From contig NZ_ALVZ01000193.1 in assembly GCF_000332055.1 (NCBI RefSeq), positions 1 through 48,164 on the forward strand: 48,164 bases of DNA. The letters are read 5' to 3'. Position 1 is the first letter of the stretch, and each line of letters starts with the position of its first letter. This document shows positions 36,176 to 45,257 of this stretch, piece after piece. A program made the translations under genes and the position numbers. The notes below the pieces were generated by a model. It did no database searches and was not told the origin of the DNA. It saw only the letters and a list, made by a program, of their open reading frames with translations. Origin of the DNA: Xenococcus sp. PCC 7305 (GTDB lineage: Bacteria; Cyanobacteriota; Cyanobacteriia; Cyanobacteriales; Xenococcaceae).

Positions 36176-36439
36176 ATGCTTATTGAAGGAAAAAAATACA
36201 CCTATCGTCAACTAATGGCTGAAACTGGTCTATCTCGAAGTACTCTTCATCGCAGAATTAAGGCTTTGAAGGATTCTAATGTGCCAATTACCCTCGGTGC
36301 GATCGCAAAATTTCCGACTAATTGGGCGTTTCATGATGAGGAGGGCAATTATTATTCATCGAAAACCGACTATGCGATCGCGAAACAGATTCCCTATTAC
36401 CAAATGTTTCAAGATTCAAGTTCTGAGGCAAAAGAATAA
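36176..36439 (+). CDS. Small helix-turn-helix protein
   Basis: This 87-residue protein has an N-terminal HTH, TYRQLMAETGLSRSTLHRRIKAL (about 9-31), followed by a short C-terminal part with no known domain (FHDEEGNYYSSKTDYAIAKQIPYYQMF). AGGAAGG lies upstream of the ATG. It looks like a compact transcriptional regulator or excisionase-sized DNA-binding protein. No phage or plasmid genes are nearby. The divergent response regulator gene shares its upstream region, so the two may influence each other. Function unknown. Confidence 0.75.
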   Translation: MLIEGKKYTYRQLMAETGLSRSTLHRRIKALKDSNVPITLGAIAKFPTNWAFHDEEGNYYSSKTDYAIAKQIPYYQMFQDSSSEAKE

Positions 36440-36453
36440 GGTGTCGGTTAAAA

Positions 36454-37068
36454 TTAGGCTTCAAATATTAGCTGTAGATAGCGCCGAAACTGTTTCACAG
36501 ATCTAGCCATCAGTTGGGCGTCTTGGAGTGATTTAGACAAGATAAAACCCCCTTCGATAATCGACATAATCATTTCCGCCAATTCCCCCGCATCAGTTTC
36601 TATCCGTGGCGGATACTTCTTCATGATTTGTTTAATCCGATCTTCGTAGAGCTGTTTCCATTTTATGAAGCTATCCGCAATGAACTCGCTAATGGATTCA
36701 TTAAACTGTTGACTTTGATAGACATAGGAGGCAAAAATACAGCCTTCAGGGGGCTCTGACCATTCCTCTATCACCTCTTCAAATAGCTTCAGGAAAATCA
36801 GCATCGACTGCAAAGGATCGTCGCTCAACTCATCAGCACGCTTTGAAAGCTGTTCAAATAATTGATAGTCTTTGGCCCAATATCTTTCTACTAAAGCGCG
36901 AGCTAACTCGGCTTTGTTTTTAAAGTGATAAAAAAAGGCACCTTTGGTGATTTCTGTGGCTTTTAGAATGTCATCGATTGATGTCCCAGCGAAGCCCTGC
37001 TTGAGAGTTAGGGCTTCTGCATTGGCGAGAATGCGTTCTTTGGTCTTATTTTTTGTTTTTGCTGGCAT
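36454..37068 (-). CDS. TetR/AcrR-family transcriptional repressor
   Basis: This 204-residue dimeric repressor has an N-terminal HTH (about 10-56) with GTSIDDILKATEITKGAFFYHFKNKAEL, typical of the family. A C-terminal ligand-binding helical domain ends KSLQDAQLMARSVKQFRRYLQ. It is divergent from the OsmC gene. Two copies of the same 18-bp near-palindrome lie in the gap, one 26 bp from each end near this gene's start and one near osmC, so it probably represses itself and osmC. The inducer is unknown; an electrophile or oxidant is plausible given OsmC. Confidence 0.93.
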   Translation of the reverse strand: MPAKTKNKTKERILANAEALTLKQGFAGTSIDDILKATEITKGAFFYHFKNKAELARALVERYWAKDYQLFEQLSKRADELSDDPLQSMLIFLKLFEEVIEEWSEPPEGCIFASYVYQSQQFNESISEFIADSFIKWKQLYEDRIKQIMKKYPPRIETDAGELAEMIMSIIEGGFILSKSLQDAQLMARSVKQFRRYLQLIFEA

Positions 37069-37093
37069 AAATATTCTCCTCTACAAAAAATAT

Positions 37094-37111
37094 TATACCA
37101 ACTGGTTTGTA
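37094..37111 (+). promoter_or_regulatory. TetR operator, proximal to the tetR-type gene
   Basis: TATACCAACTGGTTTGTA is an imperfect palindrome (TAC-AAC..GTT-GTA) 25 bp upstream of the repressor start. It is repeated in inverted orientation at 37236-37253. Confidence 0.75.
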
Positions 37112-37235
37112 AAAAGTATTGCTAGTTTCATTCTACTTAGTTTACTGTTACTTCTCTATTTTCTCTATCTAGTAAGGCTTTTCCTGCGCAAGGCTCATTT
37201 TAGAGCTTGTTGCGAATTGTAAAATATTTTTGCTG

Positions 37236-37253
37236 TACAGACTAGTTGGTATA
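37236..37253 (-). promoter_or_regulatory. TetR operator, proximal to the osmC gene
   Basis: Read on the minus strand it is TATACCAACTAGTCTGTA, 16 of 18 positions identical to 37094-37111. It lies 39 bp before the OsmC start codon. Confidence 0.75.
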
Positions 37254-37292
37254 GCATAAAAAAGTGAACAATAATTCTTTGAGGAAAAAATT

Positions 37293-37865
37293 ATGACTAC
37301 TGCAACAAACCTAAAAGCTTCAGGTATTTTGAATGGTATTGATCTCGACTATCTTGGGCAAACCATCGCCGCAATCAAAGAAGATCCAGCTAAAGCGATG
37401 ACTAATTTCCGCGTTACAAGTACCTGGCAAGGGCAAACTGTCAGTGAAACTAAAGTGGAGTCCTATATGATTGGAGGGGAAGAAGTCAAACGAGAGTTTA
37501 AATTTCGAGTTGACGAACCATTGGAACTCTGTGGTACCAATACCAATCCCAACCCTCAAGAGTATCTAATGGGTGCTTTGAATGCATGTATGATGGTCGG
37601 TTATGTGGCGGCTTGTGCTCTTAATGGCATCAAACTTGAAAAGCTAGCAATTGAAACAGCAGGAGACATCGACCTACGAGGTTTCTTGGCTATCGATCAG
37701 CATACGATTCCTGGCTACGATCAAATTTCTTATACTGTGCATATTAAAGGTGATGGCACACCTGAACAATTCGAGCAGATTCACAATTTTGTCAAGAAAA
37801 CTTCTCCTAATTACTACAATATTGCCAGTGCAATCTCGCTAAATTCGCAGCTGGTGGTTGAGTAG
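37293..37865 (+). CDS. OsmC/Ohr-family protein
   Basis: This 190-residue cytosolic protein has the OsmC fold. NPQEYLMGALNACMMVGYVAAC contains the family cysteine Cys99. In classic OsmC/Ohr peroxidases a second cysteine occurs in a C-P-x-S motif; here the matching region reads KKTSPNYYNIASA, with Ser171 in its place, so a two-cysteine peroxidase cycle is doubtful. The N-terminal 45 residues are an extension. TTTGAGGAAAAAATT precedes the ATG. It is the likely target of the divergent TetR-family repressor. Confidence 0.93.
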   Translation: MTTATNLKASGILNGIDLDYLGQTIAAIKEDPAKAMTNFRVTSTWQGQTVSETKVESYMIGGEEVKREFKFRVDEPLELCGTNTNPNPQEYLMGALNACMMVGYVAACALNGIKLEKLAIETAGDIDLRGFLAIDQHTIPGYDQISYTVHIKGDGTPEQFEQIHNFVKKTSPNYYNIASAISLNSQLVVE

Positions 37866-37885
37866 TAGTTAGTTCTTGAATTCAA

Positions 37886-38929
37886 TTAGAATAAATAATC
37901 ATAAGTGAATGTCATCAGGAAGGTCAATTGAGCGACAATTACAAAAAGATAAATAATGACTTTGGGTCTGAAGATTGAAAGCATTAAGCCGATCGCTTTG
38001 ATATCTATCGTGGGGCCAAAGACGAGAAATGCTAGCAGAGAACTACTGGTAAAGGTTCCGGCAAAAGACAGGGCAAAAAATGAATCAACTGTAGAGCAAA
38101 TAGAGACGATCGCAGCGAGAAACATCATAGCCAGAATCGAAGTTATACTATCTTGCCCTAACCCAAATACTACTTCTCGGGGAACAAAGACTTGAATGAT
38201 AGCTGCGATCGCGCTACCGATGATGAGCATGCCCCCTAGTTCTTGAAATTCTTGATTGACATTCTCTAAAAATAATCGCAGTTTTCTCGAATGGAATATC
38301 TTTCTCTGTTTCTTTCTGCGGTAAGGGTTAGTAGTTAAAGATTGATCCATTACTTGAGTCTTTCCTGCATTGTTCAGCAAAAAAGTACCTGACTGTAGCA
38401 AAAAAGGAACCTCATCTGGTTCGGAAAAAGTAGTCGGCGCGTTATTGCATTGTAAATTGAATTTAAGACGTTTTTCTAGCGCAGGATGGAGTAAGCCCTG
38501 AGCATTTTTCTGGACGCTAAATATAATGCCTACGGTAGTAGCAATGATTAAGGAAAATACCACCCTTAAGATCACAATCTGGGGCTGATCACCAAAAGCT
38601 ACCCAGGTCGCCCAAATTACCACAGGATTTATAGTCGGCGCTGCCAAGAGAAAGGCGATCGAAACTGCGGGGGACACTCCCTTTAAGAGTAATCTTCTGG
38701 CTACAGGAACATTGCCACATTCACAAACTGGAAATAGAAACCCAATACAGCTCCCGACCAAGGCTCCTAAAATGGGGTTTCGGGGTAATTTGGCAATTAA
38801 ATTTCGTTCATCAACTACTAATAATAAAAAGCTAGAAAGTAATACTCCTAACAATAAAAAAGGAATAGCTTCGACTAATAAACTGACAAACAGCGTAAAT
38901 GCATTGTGTAATTGACTTAATTTGATCAT
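37886..38929 (-). CDS. ArsP/DUF318-family permease
   Basis: This 347-residue protein has about eight membrane spans with a hydrophilic middle (about 165-225). The N-terminal half carries FPVCECGNVPVARRLL and AAPTINPVVIWATW, and the C-terminal half a repeat-like CSTVDSFFALSFAG and GPTIDIK. These cysteine motifs mark the ArsP_1/YraQ permease family, some members of which export organoarsenicals. The substrate here is unproved. It is convergent with the osmC gene, 20 bp apart. No ars genes are nearby. Confidence 0.9.
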   Translation of the reverse strand: MIKLSQLHNAFTLFVSLLVEAIPFLLLGVLLSSFLLLVVDERNLIAKLPRNPILGALVGSCIGFLFPVCECGNVPVARRLLLKGVSPAVSIAFLLAAPTINPVVIWATWVAFGDQPQIVILRVVFSLIIATTVGIIFSVQKNAQGLLHPALEKRLKFNLQCNNAPTTFSEPDEVPFLLQSGTFLLNNAGKTQVMDQSLTTNPYRRKKQRKIFHSRKLRLFLENVNQEFQELGGMLIIGSAIAAIIQVFVPREVVFGLGQDSITSILAMMFLAAIVSICSTVDSFFALSFAGTFTSSSLLAFLVFGPTIDIKAIGLMLSIFRPKVIIYLFVIVAQLTFLMTFTYDYLF

Positions 38930-39025
38930 AAAAAAGCGATCGCTATTTTGCCATTTAGTGACTAAAGCTTCTTGAGAGACTAGGGAATTTATCCATTATA
39001 GGTTTTAGTTAAGAAGCATTCTTTA

Positions 39026-41329
39026 TTACAAAATGACATCCATCAACAATCCTGGGCGACCCAGATGAAACCCCTGGGCATAATCTATTTTCAAATCTTT
39101 TACGATATCCAAAATAGTCTGATTTTCGACGAATTCAGCCACTGTTTTCACTCCAATGCTATCTGCTATATAGTGAATTGCCTCCATCATCACAATTGAA
39201 GTTTTATTTTCTGGTAATTCCTTGATGAAAGAACCATCGATTTTCAAATAATCCAGAGGTAATTTTTTTAAGTAACCGATAGAGGTCATTCCCCTACCAA
39301 AGTTATCCAAGGCAAAACTACAGCCAATATTTCTGACTTTAGCAATAAATCTAGCTACTTTAGGAAAATCATCAACAATGAGGGTTTCGCTAATTTCAAA
39401 ACATAATAAGTGAGAAGGAAGATTGTAATTGATTAGTTTGTGAGACAAAAAATCTAAAAAAGATTCGTTGTTAAGAGATGCTCCTGAAAGATTAATAGAA
39501 AAACGATAATTTTGCCAAGAATGGTTCTCATTGTTTTCGGCAAGAGTTTTTAACAGATTATCGATAACCCAAAGATCAACATCTGCCATAAGAAAATTGT
39601 CATTTGCTATTTCCAAAAAGACATCGGGGGCGATAATTTGATCCTTTTCATCTGTTAGACGTAATAAGATTTCAAAATATTTTGTGGGATCTTTTCCCAG
39701 CAAAAGTTTAATCGGTTGAGCATAGAGACTAAACAGATTTTTTTCAAGGGCTCGGCGAATACGTTTAGCCCAACGGGATTTGAGTTCTTGGTGATCTTTA
39801 GCTTTATTGATTGAGTTGGGATAAACAGCAAGACAATTGCGACCTCGCTCTTTTGCCTGATATAAAGCCAGATCGGCAGCTTCTACTAATAGCTGGGGCG
39901 CATCTTCAGTATTGGGAACAGTACTAGCAACCCCCAAACTAATGGTGACCATAGAGTCTACTAAAGAATTTATATGGGGAATATTTAGTTCTTGGACAGC
40001 AATTCTGATCGTCTCAGCAACTCTGATTGCCCCCGATTGGGGAGTGTGGGGCAAGATTATGGTGAACTCTTCTCCTCCATAACGAGCTAAAACGTCAGCA
40101 GGTCTTTTTAATACTTTAGAGATGGCTTGTGATACCTTTTGTAGGCAAGTGTCTCCTTGTTGATGACCGTAGGTGTCGTTGTAAATTTTAAAGCAGTCTA
40201 CATCACAAAGAATCAATGATAGGGGTGCAGAAATGCGTTGGAGTCTGCGCCACTCTAGATCCAGTTGGCGGTCAAAATAACGACGGTTATAAACTTGAGT
40301 TAAAGAATCTAGAAGAGCAAGATCAAATAATTGCTGGAAAAGCAGTCCTTGTTGAACACTAATCGCCAACTGATTTGTTAATGCTTTGAGTAAGGTTATA
40401 TCTTCTGCTTGCCATTTTTGAGCTGACTTACCTTGATCGAAAATTAACCAGCCCCATAAATTATTATTATTTGTGATCGAGCTTGTTATGGCTGGTTGGG
40501 TTGAAGCGCAATCGCATTGCTCGGGGTAATAATCTTTGATTTGATGAGAGTTAATTAAAATAGGTGCAATTAATCGTGATTGGGTGTTTGGCAGGATCTC
40601 TGTTGGGGAAAAAGTTTCTCTGCTACTTTTTTCGATAATTCGGATATTTCCTTGCAGATAAAATTGATTTTCTTCGGGATTAGCATAGAAACAATCGTGA
40701 TTAATAGTTTCTTTTTCGTTAAGGTTAATGTCTTCAGCAGAATTATAGGCTTTAATCGAAATTTTTTTCTGATTGATAACTGCCAACCAAACTAGATCGC
40801 AATTGAAGAATGAGCGAATTTCTTTAGTTGCCGTGTTCAGAATTGATTGTAAGTCTAGGGATTTGCGAATCTGATTACTGATTTTGAGTAATAATTTCTG
40901 TTGTGCGGCATCTTTGACGATACGTTGATGTAAATTTTGTAGGGAAAGATGATTTGTAATTCTCGCCAGTAATTCTTCTCGATCTATTGGTTTAGTTATG
41001 TAATCAACTGCTCCCAAATTAAACCCTTTTAATTGATTTTTGGTTTTGGTCAAAGCAGTCATAAAAATAATGGGAATATCTTTTGTCTTCGCATTGGCTT
41101 TTAGATGACGACAGGTATCAAATCCATCAATATCTGGCATCAAAACATCTAAAAGAATTAGATCTGGATGAGCGGCTAATGCTGTTTTAATAGCTTTTTC
41201 TCCACTATAGGCGACTAAGACCTTATATCCATAGCTTTTTAGGTATTGAAATGCAAGCTGTAAATTATTAGGAAAATCATCAACAATCAATATTGTTTTA
41301 GGTAAGGGAAAATTCACCAAAGAATGCAT
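39026..41329 (-). CDS. REC-GAF-GGDEF-EAL signalling protein (cyclic di-GMP)
   Basis: The 767 residues hold a receiver domain (Asp61 in LLDVLMPD), a GAF domain (about 140-325), GGDEF (about 340-500) and EAL (about 525-765). The diguanylate cyclase site is intact: RYGGEEF at 416-422. The phosphodiesterase part is altered: EAL reads EIL (553-555) and the metal-binding DDFG reads DNFG (Asp675, Asn676), followed by RG instead of TG. It probably makes c-di-GMP when phosphorylated, while the EAL part may only bind it. The hybrid kinase gene lies upstream on the same strand, 250 bp away, and is a possible phosphodonor. Confidence 0.93.
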   Translation of the reverse strand: MHSLVNFPLPKTILIVDDFPNNLQLAFQYLKSYGYKVLVAYSGEKAIKTALAAHPDLILLDVLMPDIDGFDTCRHLKANAKTKDIPIIFMTALTKTKNQLKGFNLGAVDYITKPIDREELLARITNHLSLQNLHQRIVKDAAQQKLLLKISNQIRKSLDLQSILNTATKEIRSFFNCDLVWLAVINQKKISIKAYNSAEDINLNEKETINHDCFYANPEENQFYLQGNIRIIEKSSRETFSPTEILPNTQSRLIAPILINSHQIKDYYPEQCDCASTQPAITSSITNNNNLWGWLIFDQGKSAQKWQAEDITLLKALTNQLAISVQQGLLFQQLFDLALLDSLTQVYNRRYFDRQLDLEWRRLQRISAPLSLILCDVDCFKIYNDTYGHQQGDTCLQKVSQAISKVLKRPADVLARYGGEEFTIILPHTPQSGAIRVAETIRIAVQELNIPHINSLVDSMVTISLGVASTVPNTEDAPQLLVEAADLALYQAKERGRNCLAVYPNSINKAKDHQELKSRWAKRIRRALEKNLFSLYAQPIKLLLGKDPTKYFEILLRLTDEKDQIIAPDVFLEIANDNFLMADVDLWVIDNLLKTLAENNENHSWQNYRFSINLSGASLNNESFLDFLSHKLINYNLPSHLLCFEISETLIVDDFPKVARFIAKVRNIGCSFALDNFGRGMTSIGYLKKLPLDYLKIDGSFIKELPENKTSIVMMEAIHYIADSIGVKTVAEFVENQTILDIVKDLKIDYAQGFHLGRPGLLMDVIL

Positions 41330-41580
41330 GTATTTTGATCCTTAAAGCGCGATCGCAGAAAACGGCTATTCAACTATAACTCTTCTAGATCTTTATATTT
41401 TGTAGTTCAAGAGATGATTATTTACTTTCATGAAATTTTCTCTTGTTTTTCATGATATTTCTTATATCAGTAGAATATGGAATTTCGCCTAAAACAAGAA
41501 AATTTATGGAGAAAATGGGAATTATTCAGTTATATAGCTTTTCTTTGGTTGTTAAGTTTTGTAAAATTTTCTTGATAATT

Positions 41581-43311
41581 TTAATCAAAAATAAAACTTT
41601 TGAGGAAATTTTCTAGTTGATGTTGTTTAAAACTCATAGCAAGCTTTCGCACTTCTTGGCCGAAAGAACTTAATTGCTCATCCAAAAATTCCAGGGAATT
41701 TATTTGTTCTTCAATCGCTTCTATATCTCCTATATCGGCCAGTTCTAACAAGTTCATTAATTCCTGTTGAGAAGGAGTCATAGGAGAAGCTAAATTATCC
41801 TGGTTTTTAGAAGACTCACATAGTTGCTCCGCCAAAGGCAAATAACTAGCTAATAACTTTTGTAGTTGTTCTAAGTCTATGGGTTTAGATAAAAAGCCAT
41901 GGCAGCCAATTTTCGCCGAATTGGAAATTAGTTGGCTATCAGCGGAGATCATGATAATCACTGTATCTCGAAGTTGAGAATGTTCTTTTAGTTTAGTAAT
42001 CAGGGCTACACCATCCATTTTTGACATCGCCACATCAACAATAATGACGTCGGGGCGAAATCTTGTCGCTACTGTCAGACCAACTTTGCAATCATTAGTC
42101 TCTTTTACAATAAATCCCCAGGATTGTAGGCAATTGACCAACAAATTGCGATTATCATCACTGTTGTCTACTACTAAAATTTTCCGGGGTTTTTGTAATT
42201 GACGAGTCGCTTGAGACGATATGTTATGCAGCTTGGGTTTTATATAAGCATCAAGACCCAACATGTCTAGGTCAAACCAAAATTTGCTCCCTTGATTTAC
42301 TTGGCTTTCTAGTTGGATTTCACTACCCATAAGTTGAATAATATTCTGGCTAATCGTTAATCCTAAACCTGTGCCTTCATATTTTTGGGCGTTATCATTC
42401 AATTGTGTAAAAGGAGTGAAAACTTCGGCGATTTGCTCAGTGGGAATGCCGATGCCTGTATCTTCGATTTGGAATCGGATTTTTTTTAAGGATCTATTGT
42501 GTGGAGTATCAGATGTTGGCGAATTATGATCTTGTATATGATCAACTTTAAGGGTTATGCTTCCTGTATCGGTGAATTTTATGGCGTTATTCAGTAAATT
42601 ATCTAAAACCTGTCGTAGTTTGGTTTCATCCGCCTGAACTATTATCGGCAGGTCAGGCGAGATTATGGTCTTAAAATCCAGCCCTTTTGGTTGAGTGCGG
42701 ATCACGAAAACTGTAACTATTTCATTTAAAAAGTCTATTAAATGAAAATCCCGGAGCTCTAATTCCAGCTTCTCGGCTGTGATTTTAGAGTAATCTAAGA
42801 TGTCATTGATTAGATTAAGTAAATGTTGACCTGAATGGTTGATGATGTCTACATAGCTTAGTTGTTTTGAGTCGAGCTTATGGTCTTGTTGTAAAAGATG
42901 ACTAAAGCCTAGGATGCTAGTTAAGGGAGTACGTAATTCATGGTTCATCTGAGCGATAAAAACGTCCTTTGCTCGATTGGCTGCTTCTAGTTGGGCGCTT
43001 GCTCTTAGAGAATTTTCCATTTCTAAGAGAGCATTTTCTAACTCGATATTAAGCTGGGTTAGTTTCTGATTTTTTTTATGATACTTAATATTGCATTTTT
43101 CTAAATTTTGATTAGAGACAATTAATTTTTGGTTTAATAGCTGAATACTTTTTTTTGCGTCCTGCAGTTCTTGTTCTAATTTTAAAATCTGTTGCGAGTT
43201 GTGATAGTTAGTCTGATAATTGTTTTTAGAAGAGGTTTTTAACTCATAATTAGATTTTTCTGAAAAACCTGAATAATTATCTTGAGAGCTGCTTTTTATG
43301 CTGTGGGACAT
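41581..43311 (-). CDS. Soluble hybrid histidine kinase, coiled coil-HisKA-HATPase-REC
   Basis: This 576-residue protein begins with a Ser/Asn-rich region (1-40) and a coiled coil (about 41-112). HisKA has MNHELRTPLTS (His124), and HATPase has NLLNNAIKFTDTG, DTGIGIP and GTGLGL. The receiver domain (about 370-490) has VVD and the acceptor Asp426 in VIIVDVAMSKMDG, then SKPID. The C-terminal 80 residues lack the usual Hpt His motif, so phosphotransfer beyond the receiver is unclear. There is no membrane span or sensor domain; input must come through a partner or the coiled coil. Confidence 0.93.
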   Translation of the reverse strand: MSHSIKSSSQDNYSGFSEKSNYELKTSSKNNYQTNYHNSQQILKLEQELQDAKKSIQLLNQKLIVSNQNLEKCNIKYHKKNQKLTQLNIELENALLEMENSLRASAQLEAANRAKDVFIAQMNHELRTPLTSILGFSHLLQQDHKLDSKQLSYVDIINHSGQHLLNLINDILDYSKITAEKLELELRDFHLIDFLNEIVTVFVIRTQPKGLDFKTIISPDLPIIVQADETKLRQVLDNLLNNAIKFTDTGSITLKVDHIQDHNSPTSDTPHNRSLKKIRFQIEDTGIGIPTEQIAEVFTPFTQLNDNAQKYEGTGLGLTISQNIIQLMGSEIQLESQVNQGSKFWFDLDMLGLDAYIKPKLHNISSQATRQLQKPRKILVVDNSDDNRNLLVNCLQSWGFIVKETNDCKVGLTVATRFRPDVIIVDVAMSKMDGVALITKLKEHSQLRDTVIIMISADSQLISNSAKIGCHGFLSKPIDLEQLQKLLASYLPLAEQLCESSKNQDNLASPMTPSQQELMNLLELADIGDIEAIEEQINSLEFLDEQLSSFGQEVRKLAMSFKQHQLENFLKSFIFD

Positions 43312-43569
43312 AGTTTAGGAATTAGAGCCAATTTTCGAGTCATTCTAATTTTCTTATCTTTAAGAACCACTATTTTTTTAATGTAATTTAAGATTTACGA
43401 CGACTTTTCATAGTTAATTTCCGAAGATTTTTTTAGCTTGCAGATTTCTTAATATTTTTTTTATCTTTGCTTTTGTTCTTAGAGAATGGCTAATTCCTGC
43501 CTCTTTGATCTGTTTGTGCTCGCTTAATTACTCCTGCTTGTGTCAAGTCTGCTTAGCAAATCGTTACGT
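43312..43569. other. Intergenic region upstream of pgr5
   Basis: This AT-rich gap between the divergent kinase and pgr5 genes (303 bp to the pgr5 ATG) shows no gene. The hairpin sequence at 43570-43604 is its only clear structure. Confidence 0.5.
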
Positions 43570-43604
43570 TGTTTGTTAATATTGTTTACATAAATTAACA
43601 AACA
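43570..43604 (+). promoter_or_regulatory. Perfect 11-bp inverted repeat before pgr5
   Basis: TGTTTGTTAAT (43570-43580) pairs with ATTAACAAACA (43594-43604) across a 13-nt loop. The right arm touches the AGGAT ribosome-binding site, ten bases before the ATG. It could be a protein operator or an mRNA hairpin that controls ribosome access. Confidence 0.55.
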
Positions 43605-43614
43605 GGATTTAAAT

Positions 43615-43812
43615 ATGTTTGCACCTATCGTTGTTTTAGTTCGTAAAGCCTTGGGTAAAGCTAAGTTCAACAAGATTCGCGGAAAAGCGATCGCCTCTCA
43701 TGGGAAGGTGATCACCAAATTTTGTAATTGGACAGGGATTGAGAGGACTGTCAGACAAAATATGATTCGTGCAGCTCGTGATAATGGAAAAAAACTAGGA
43801 CTACTTGCATAA
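43615..43812 (+). CDS. pgr5: Proton gradient regulation 5 protein (Pgr5), cyclic electron flow
   Basis: This 65-residue protein matches my memory of cyanobacterial Pgr5 in length and sequence: MFAPIVVLVRKALGKAKFN, then IRGKAIASHGKVITKFCNW, and the closing ARDNGKKLGLLA, which is shared with the mature part of plant PGR5. Pgr5 supports ferredoxin-dependent cyclic electron flow around photosystem I on the stromal face of the thylakoid. It has no membrane span. A good ribosome-binding site (CAGGAT) precedes the ATG. DUF2949 follows 89 bp later on the same strand. Confidence 0.87.
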   Translation: MFAPIVVLVRKALGKAKFNKIRGKAIASHGKVITKFCNWTGIERTVRQNMIRAARDNGKKLGLLA

Positions 43813-43901
43813 ATTACACTTTTTGACTACTGTAATTAATGCCCAGAGGCACATGATTTAAAAAGCATAGTTTATTAAAACGAAATAACCATATCTCAAT
43901 A

Positions 43902-44093
43902 GTGAATCAACCTATACAAATCAAATTAATTCAATTTTTACAAGAGGAACTAGCCATCCCCGCAAACTCAATTGTCCTGGCAATGCGTCACTTGCAACAA
44001 GATTCTGATCCATTGCCGATGATTCTTTGGCAATATGGCCTAATTACTCTTCAGCAACTAGATAAGATTTTCGATTGGTTAGAGACCGCTTAA
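43902..44093 (+). CDS. DUF2949 small cyanobacterial protein
   Basis: This 63-residue protein starts at GTG and reads MNQPIQIKLIQFLQEELAI; the conserved block LPMILWQYGLITLQQLDKIFDWLE is typical of DUF2949, a family I know only from cyanobacteria. It is probably an all-helical soluble protein of unknown function. The reading frame ends in a TAA that is the first three bases of a TAATAAG heptamer repeat. It may share a transcript with pgr5. Confidence 0.82.
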   Translation: MNQPIQIKLIQFLQEELAIPANSIVLAMRHLQQDSDPLPMILWQYGLITLQQLDKIFDWLETA

Positions 44094-44125
44094 TAAGTAA
44101 TGAGTAATAAGTAAGAAGTAATAAG
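44091..44125 (+). repeat. Heptamer tandem repeat (TAATAAG-type), 5 units
   Basis: TAATAAG, TAATGAG, TAATAAG, TAAGAAG and TAATAAG are consecutive. The first three bases are the stop codon of the DUF2949 gene. The array lies between the convergent DUF2949 and ribD genes. Confidence 0.95.
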
Positions 44126-44144
44126 TTTGGATTTTTCCAGAGAC

Positions 44145-45257
44145 TTAACTCTGTGTTTTTTCATTAACAACGGGTAAATAGCCTTTGATTAAGATGTCTT
44201 GGTCAATGGTTTGTATCTCGATTCTTTCTAGTTGTAGAGCCTCGGTCATTTTTGTAAAGCCTAAATCTCCCACAGGAGAAGGTGCAATGTTGCCGCCAAT
44301 GATTTTGGGAGCGATGAATGCCATTACTTTTTGAATTGCTCCACCGGCGATCGCATTGGCTGCGAGAACTCCGCCACATTCCCAGAGAATTTTTGAGAGA
44401 CCTCTGTTGTAGAAATTGTTCATAACAGCTTGGGGTGTTACAGCTTCTAGTTCACAAATTTCTACACCTTGAGCGGTAAGTTTTTTTTGTAAGCTGGGAT
44501 TACTGTTTTTTTGAGTGAAGATCAGAGTTTGAGCGATATCGACTTGCCAAAGATTACATTCTGTGGGCAAATCTAAACTACGACTCATGACAACTCGCAG
44601 GGGATTATGTTCTGTTAAATTATGAGTTGTCAGTTGGGGGTTATCTTTTCTGACTGTGTTCCCGCCAATAATCACTGCATCACAAGTACTGCGTAACTGA
44701 TGTACTTGATGGCGGGCAGACTTTCCTGTTACCCAAGCGCTATGACCTGTAGTTGCAGCAATTTTACCGTCTAGGGTCATGGCATATTTAAGGATGCCAA
44801 AGGGCTTTTTATGAGTAATGCGATGAATAAAGGCTTCGTTTAGTTGACGACAAGCAGCTTCTTCGATGCCTACAAGTACTTCAATTCCAGCATTTCGTAA
44901 TTTTTTGATACCGCCACCAGCAACTCGCGGGTCACAATCAATCATGCCCACGACAACTCTAGTAACCCCCGCAGCAATGAGAGCTTCACTACAGGGGGGA
45001 GTTCTTCCATGGTGATTACAAGGTTCGAGGTTGACATATAATGTGGCTCCCCTAGCTGATTCTCCGGCATCTTTGAGGGCAAATATTTCGGCATGGGGTT
45101 GTCCTGCTTGGGGATGATATCCTTCGCCAATAATTTTTCCATCTTTAACGATTACTGAACCGACTAGGGGATTGGGGGAAGTTCGGCCTGCTGCTTTATT
45201 GGCCAGTTGCAGACATCTCTGCATCATCTGGCGATCGAAATCTATTGGGTTTGGCAT
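44145..45257 (-). CDS. ribD: Bifunctional riboflavin biosynthesis deaminase/reductase
   Basis: This 370-residue enzyme performs the second and third steps of riboflavin synthesis: deamination of the pyrimidine ring, then NADPH reduction of the ribosyl side chain. The zinc deaminase domain (about 1-145) has HAEIFAL (the catalytic Glu) and PCNHHGRTPPC (zinc cysteines). The reductase domain (about 147-365) starts PFGILKYAMTLDGKIA and has SARHQVHQLRSTCDAVIIGGNTVRKDNPQLT. Its start overlaps the DCC gene end by 16 bp, so the genes are co-transcribed. Confidence 0.96.
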   Translation of the reverse strand: MPNPIDFDRQMMQRCLQLANKAAGRTSPNPLVGSVIVKDGKIIGEGYHPQAGQPHAEIFALKDAGESARGATLYVNLEPCNHHGRTPPCSEALIAAGVTRVVVGMIDCDPRVAGGGIKKLRNAGIEVLVGIEEAACRQLNEAFIHRITHKKPFGILKYAMTLDGKIAATTGHSAWVTGKSARHQVHQLRSTCDAVIIGGNTVRKDNPQLTTHNLTEHNPLRVVMSRSLDLPTECNLWQVDIAQTLIFTQKNSNPSLQKKLTAQGVEICELEAVTPQAVMNNFYNRGLSKILWECGGVLAANAIAGGAIQKVMAFIAPKIIGGNIAPSPVGDLGFTKMTEALQLERIEIQTIDQDILIKGYLPVVNEKTQS

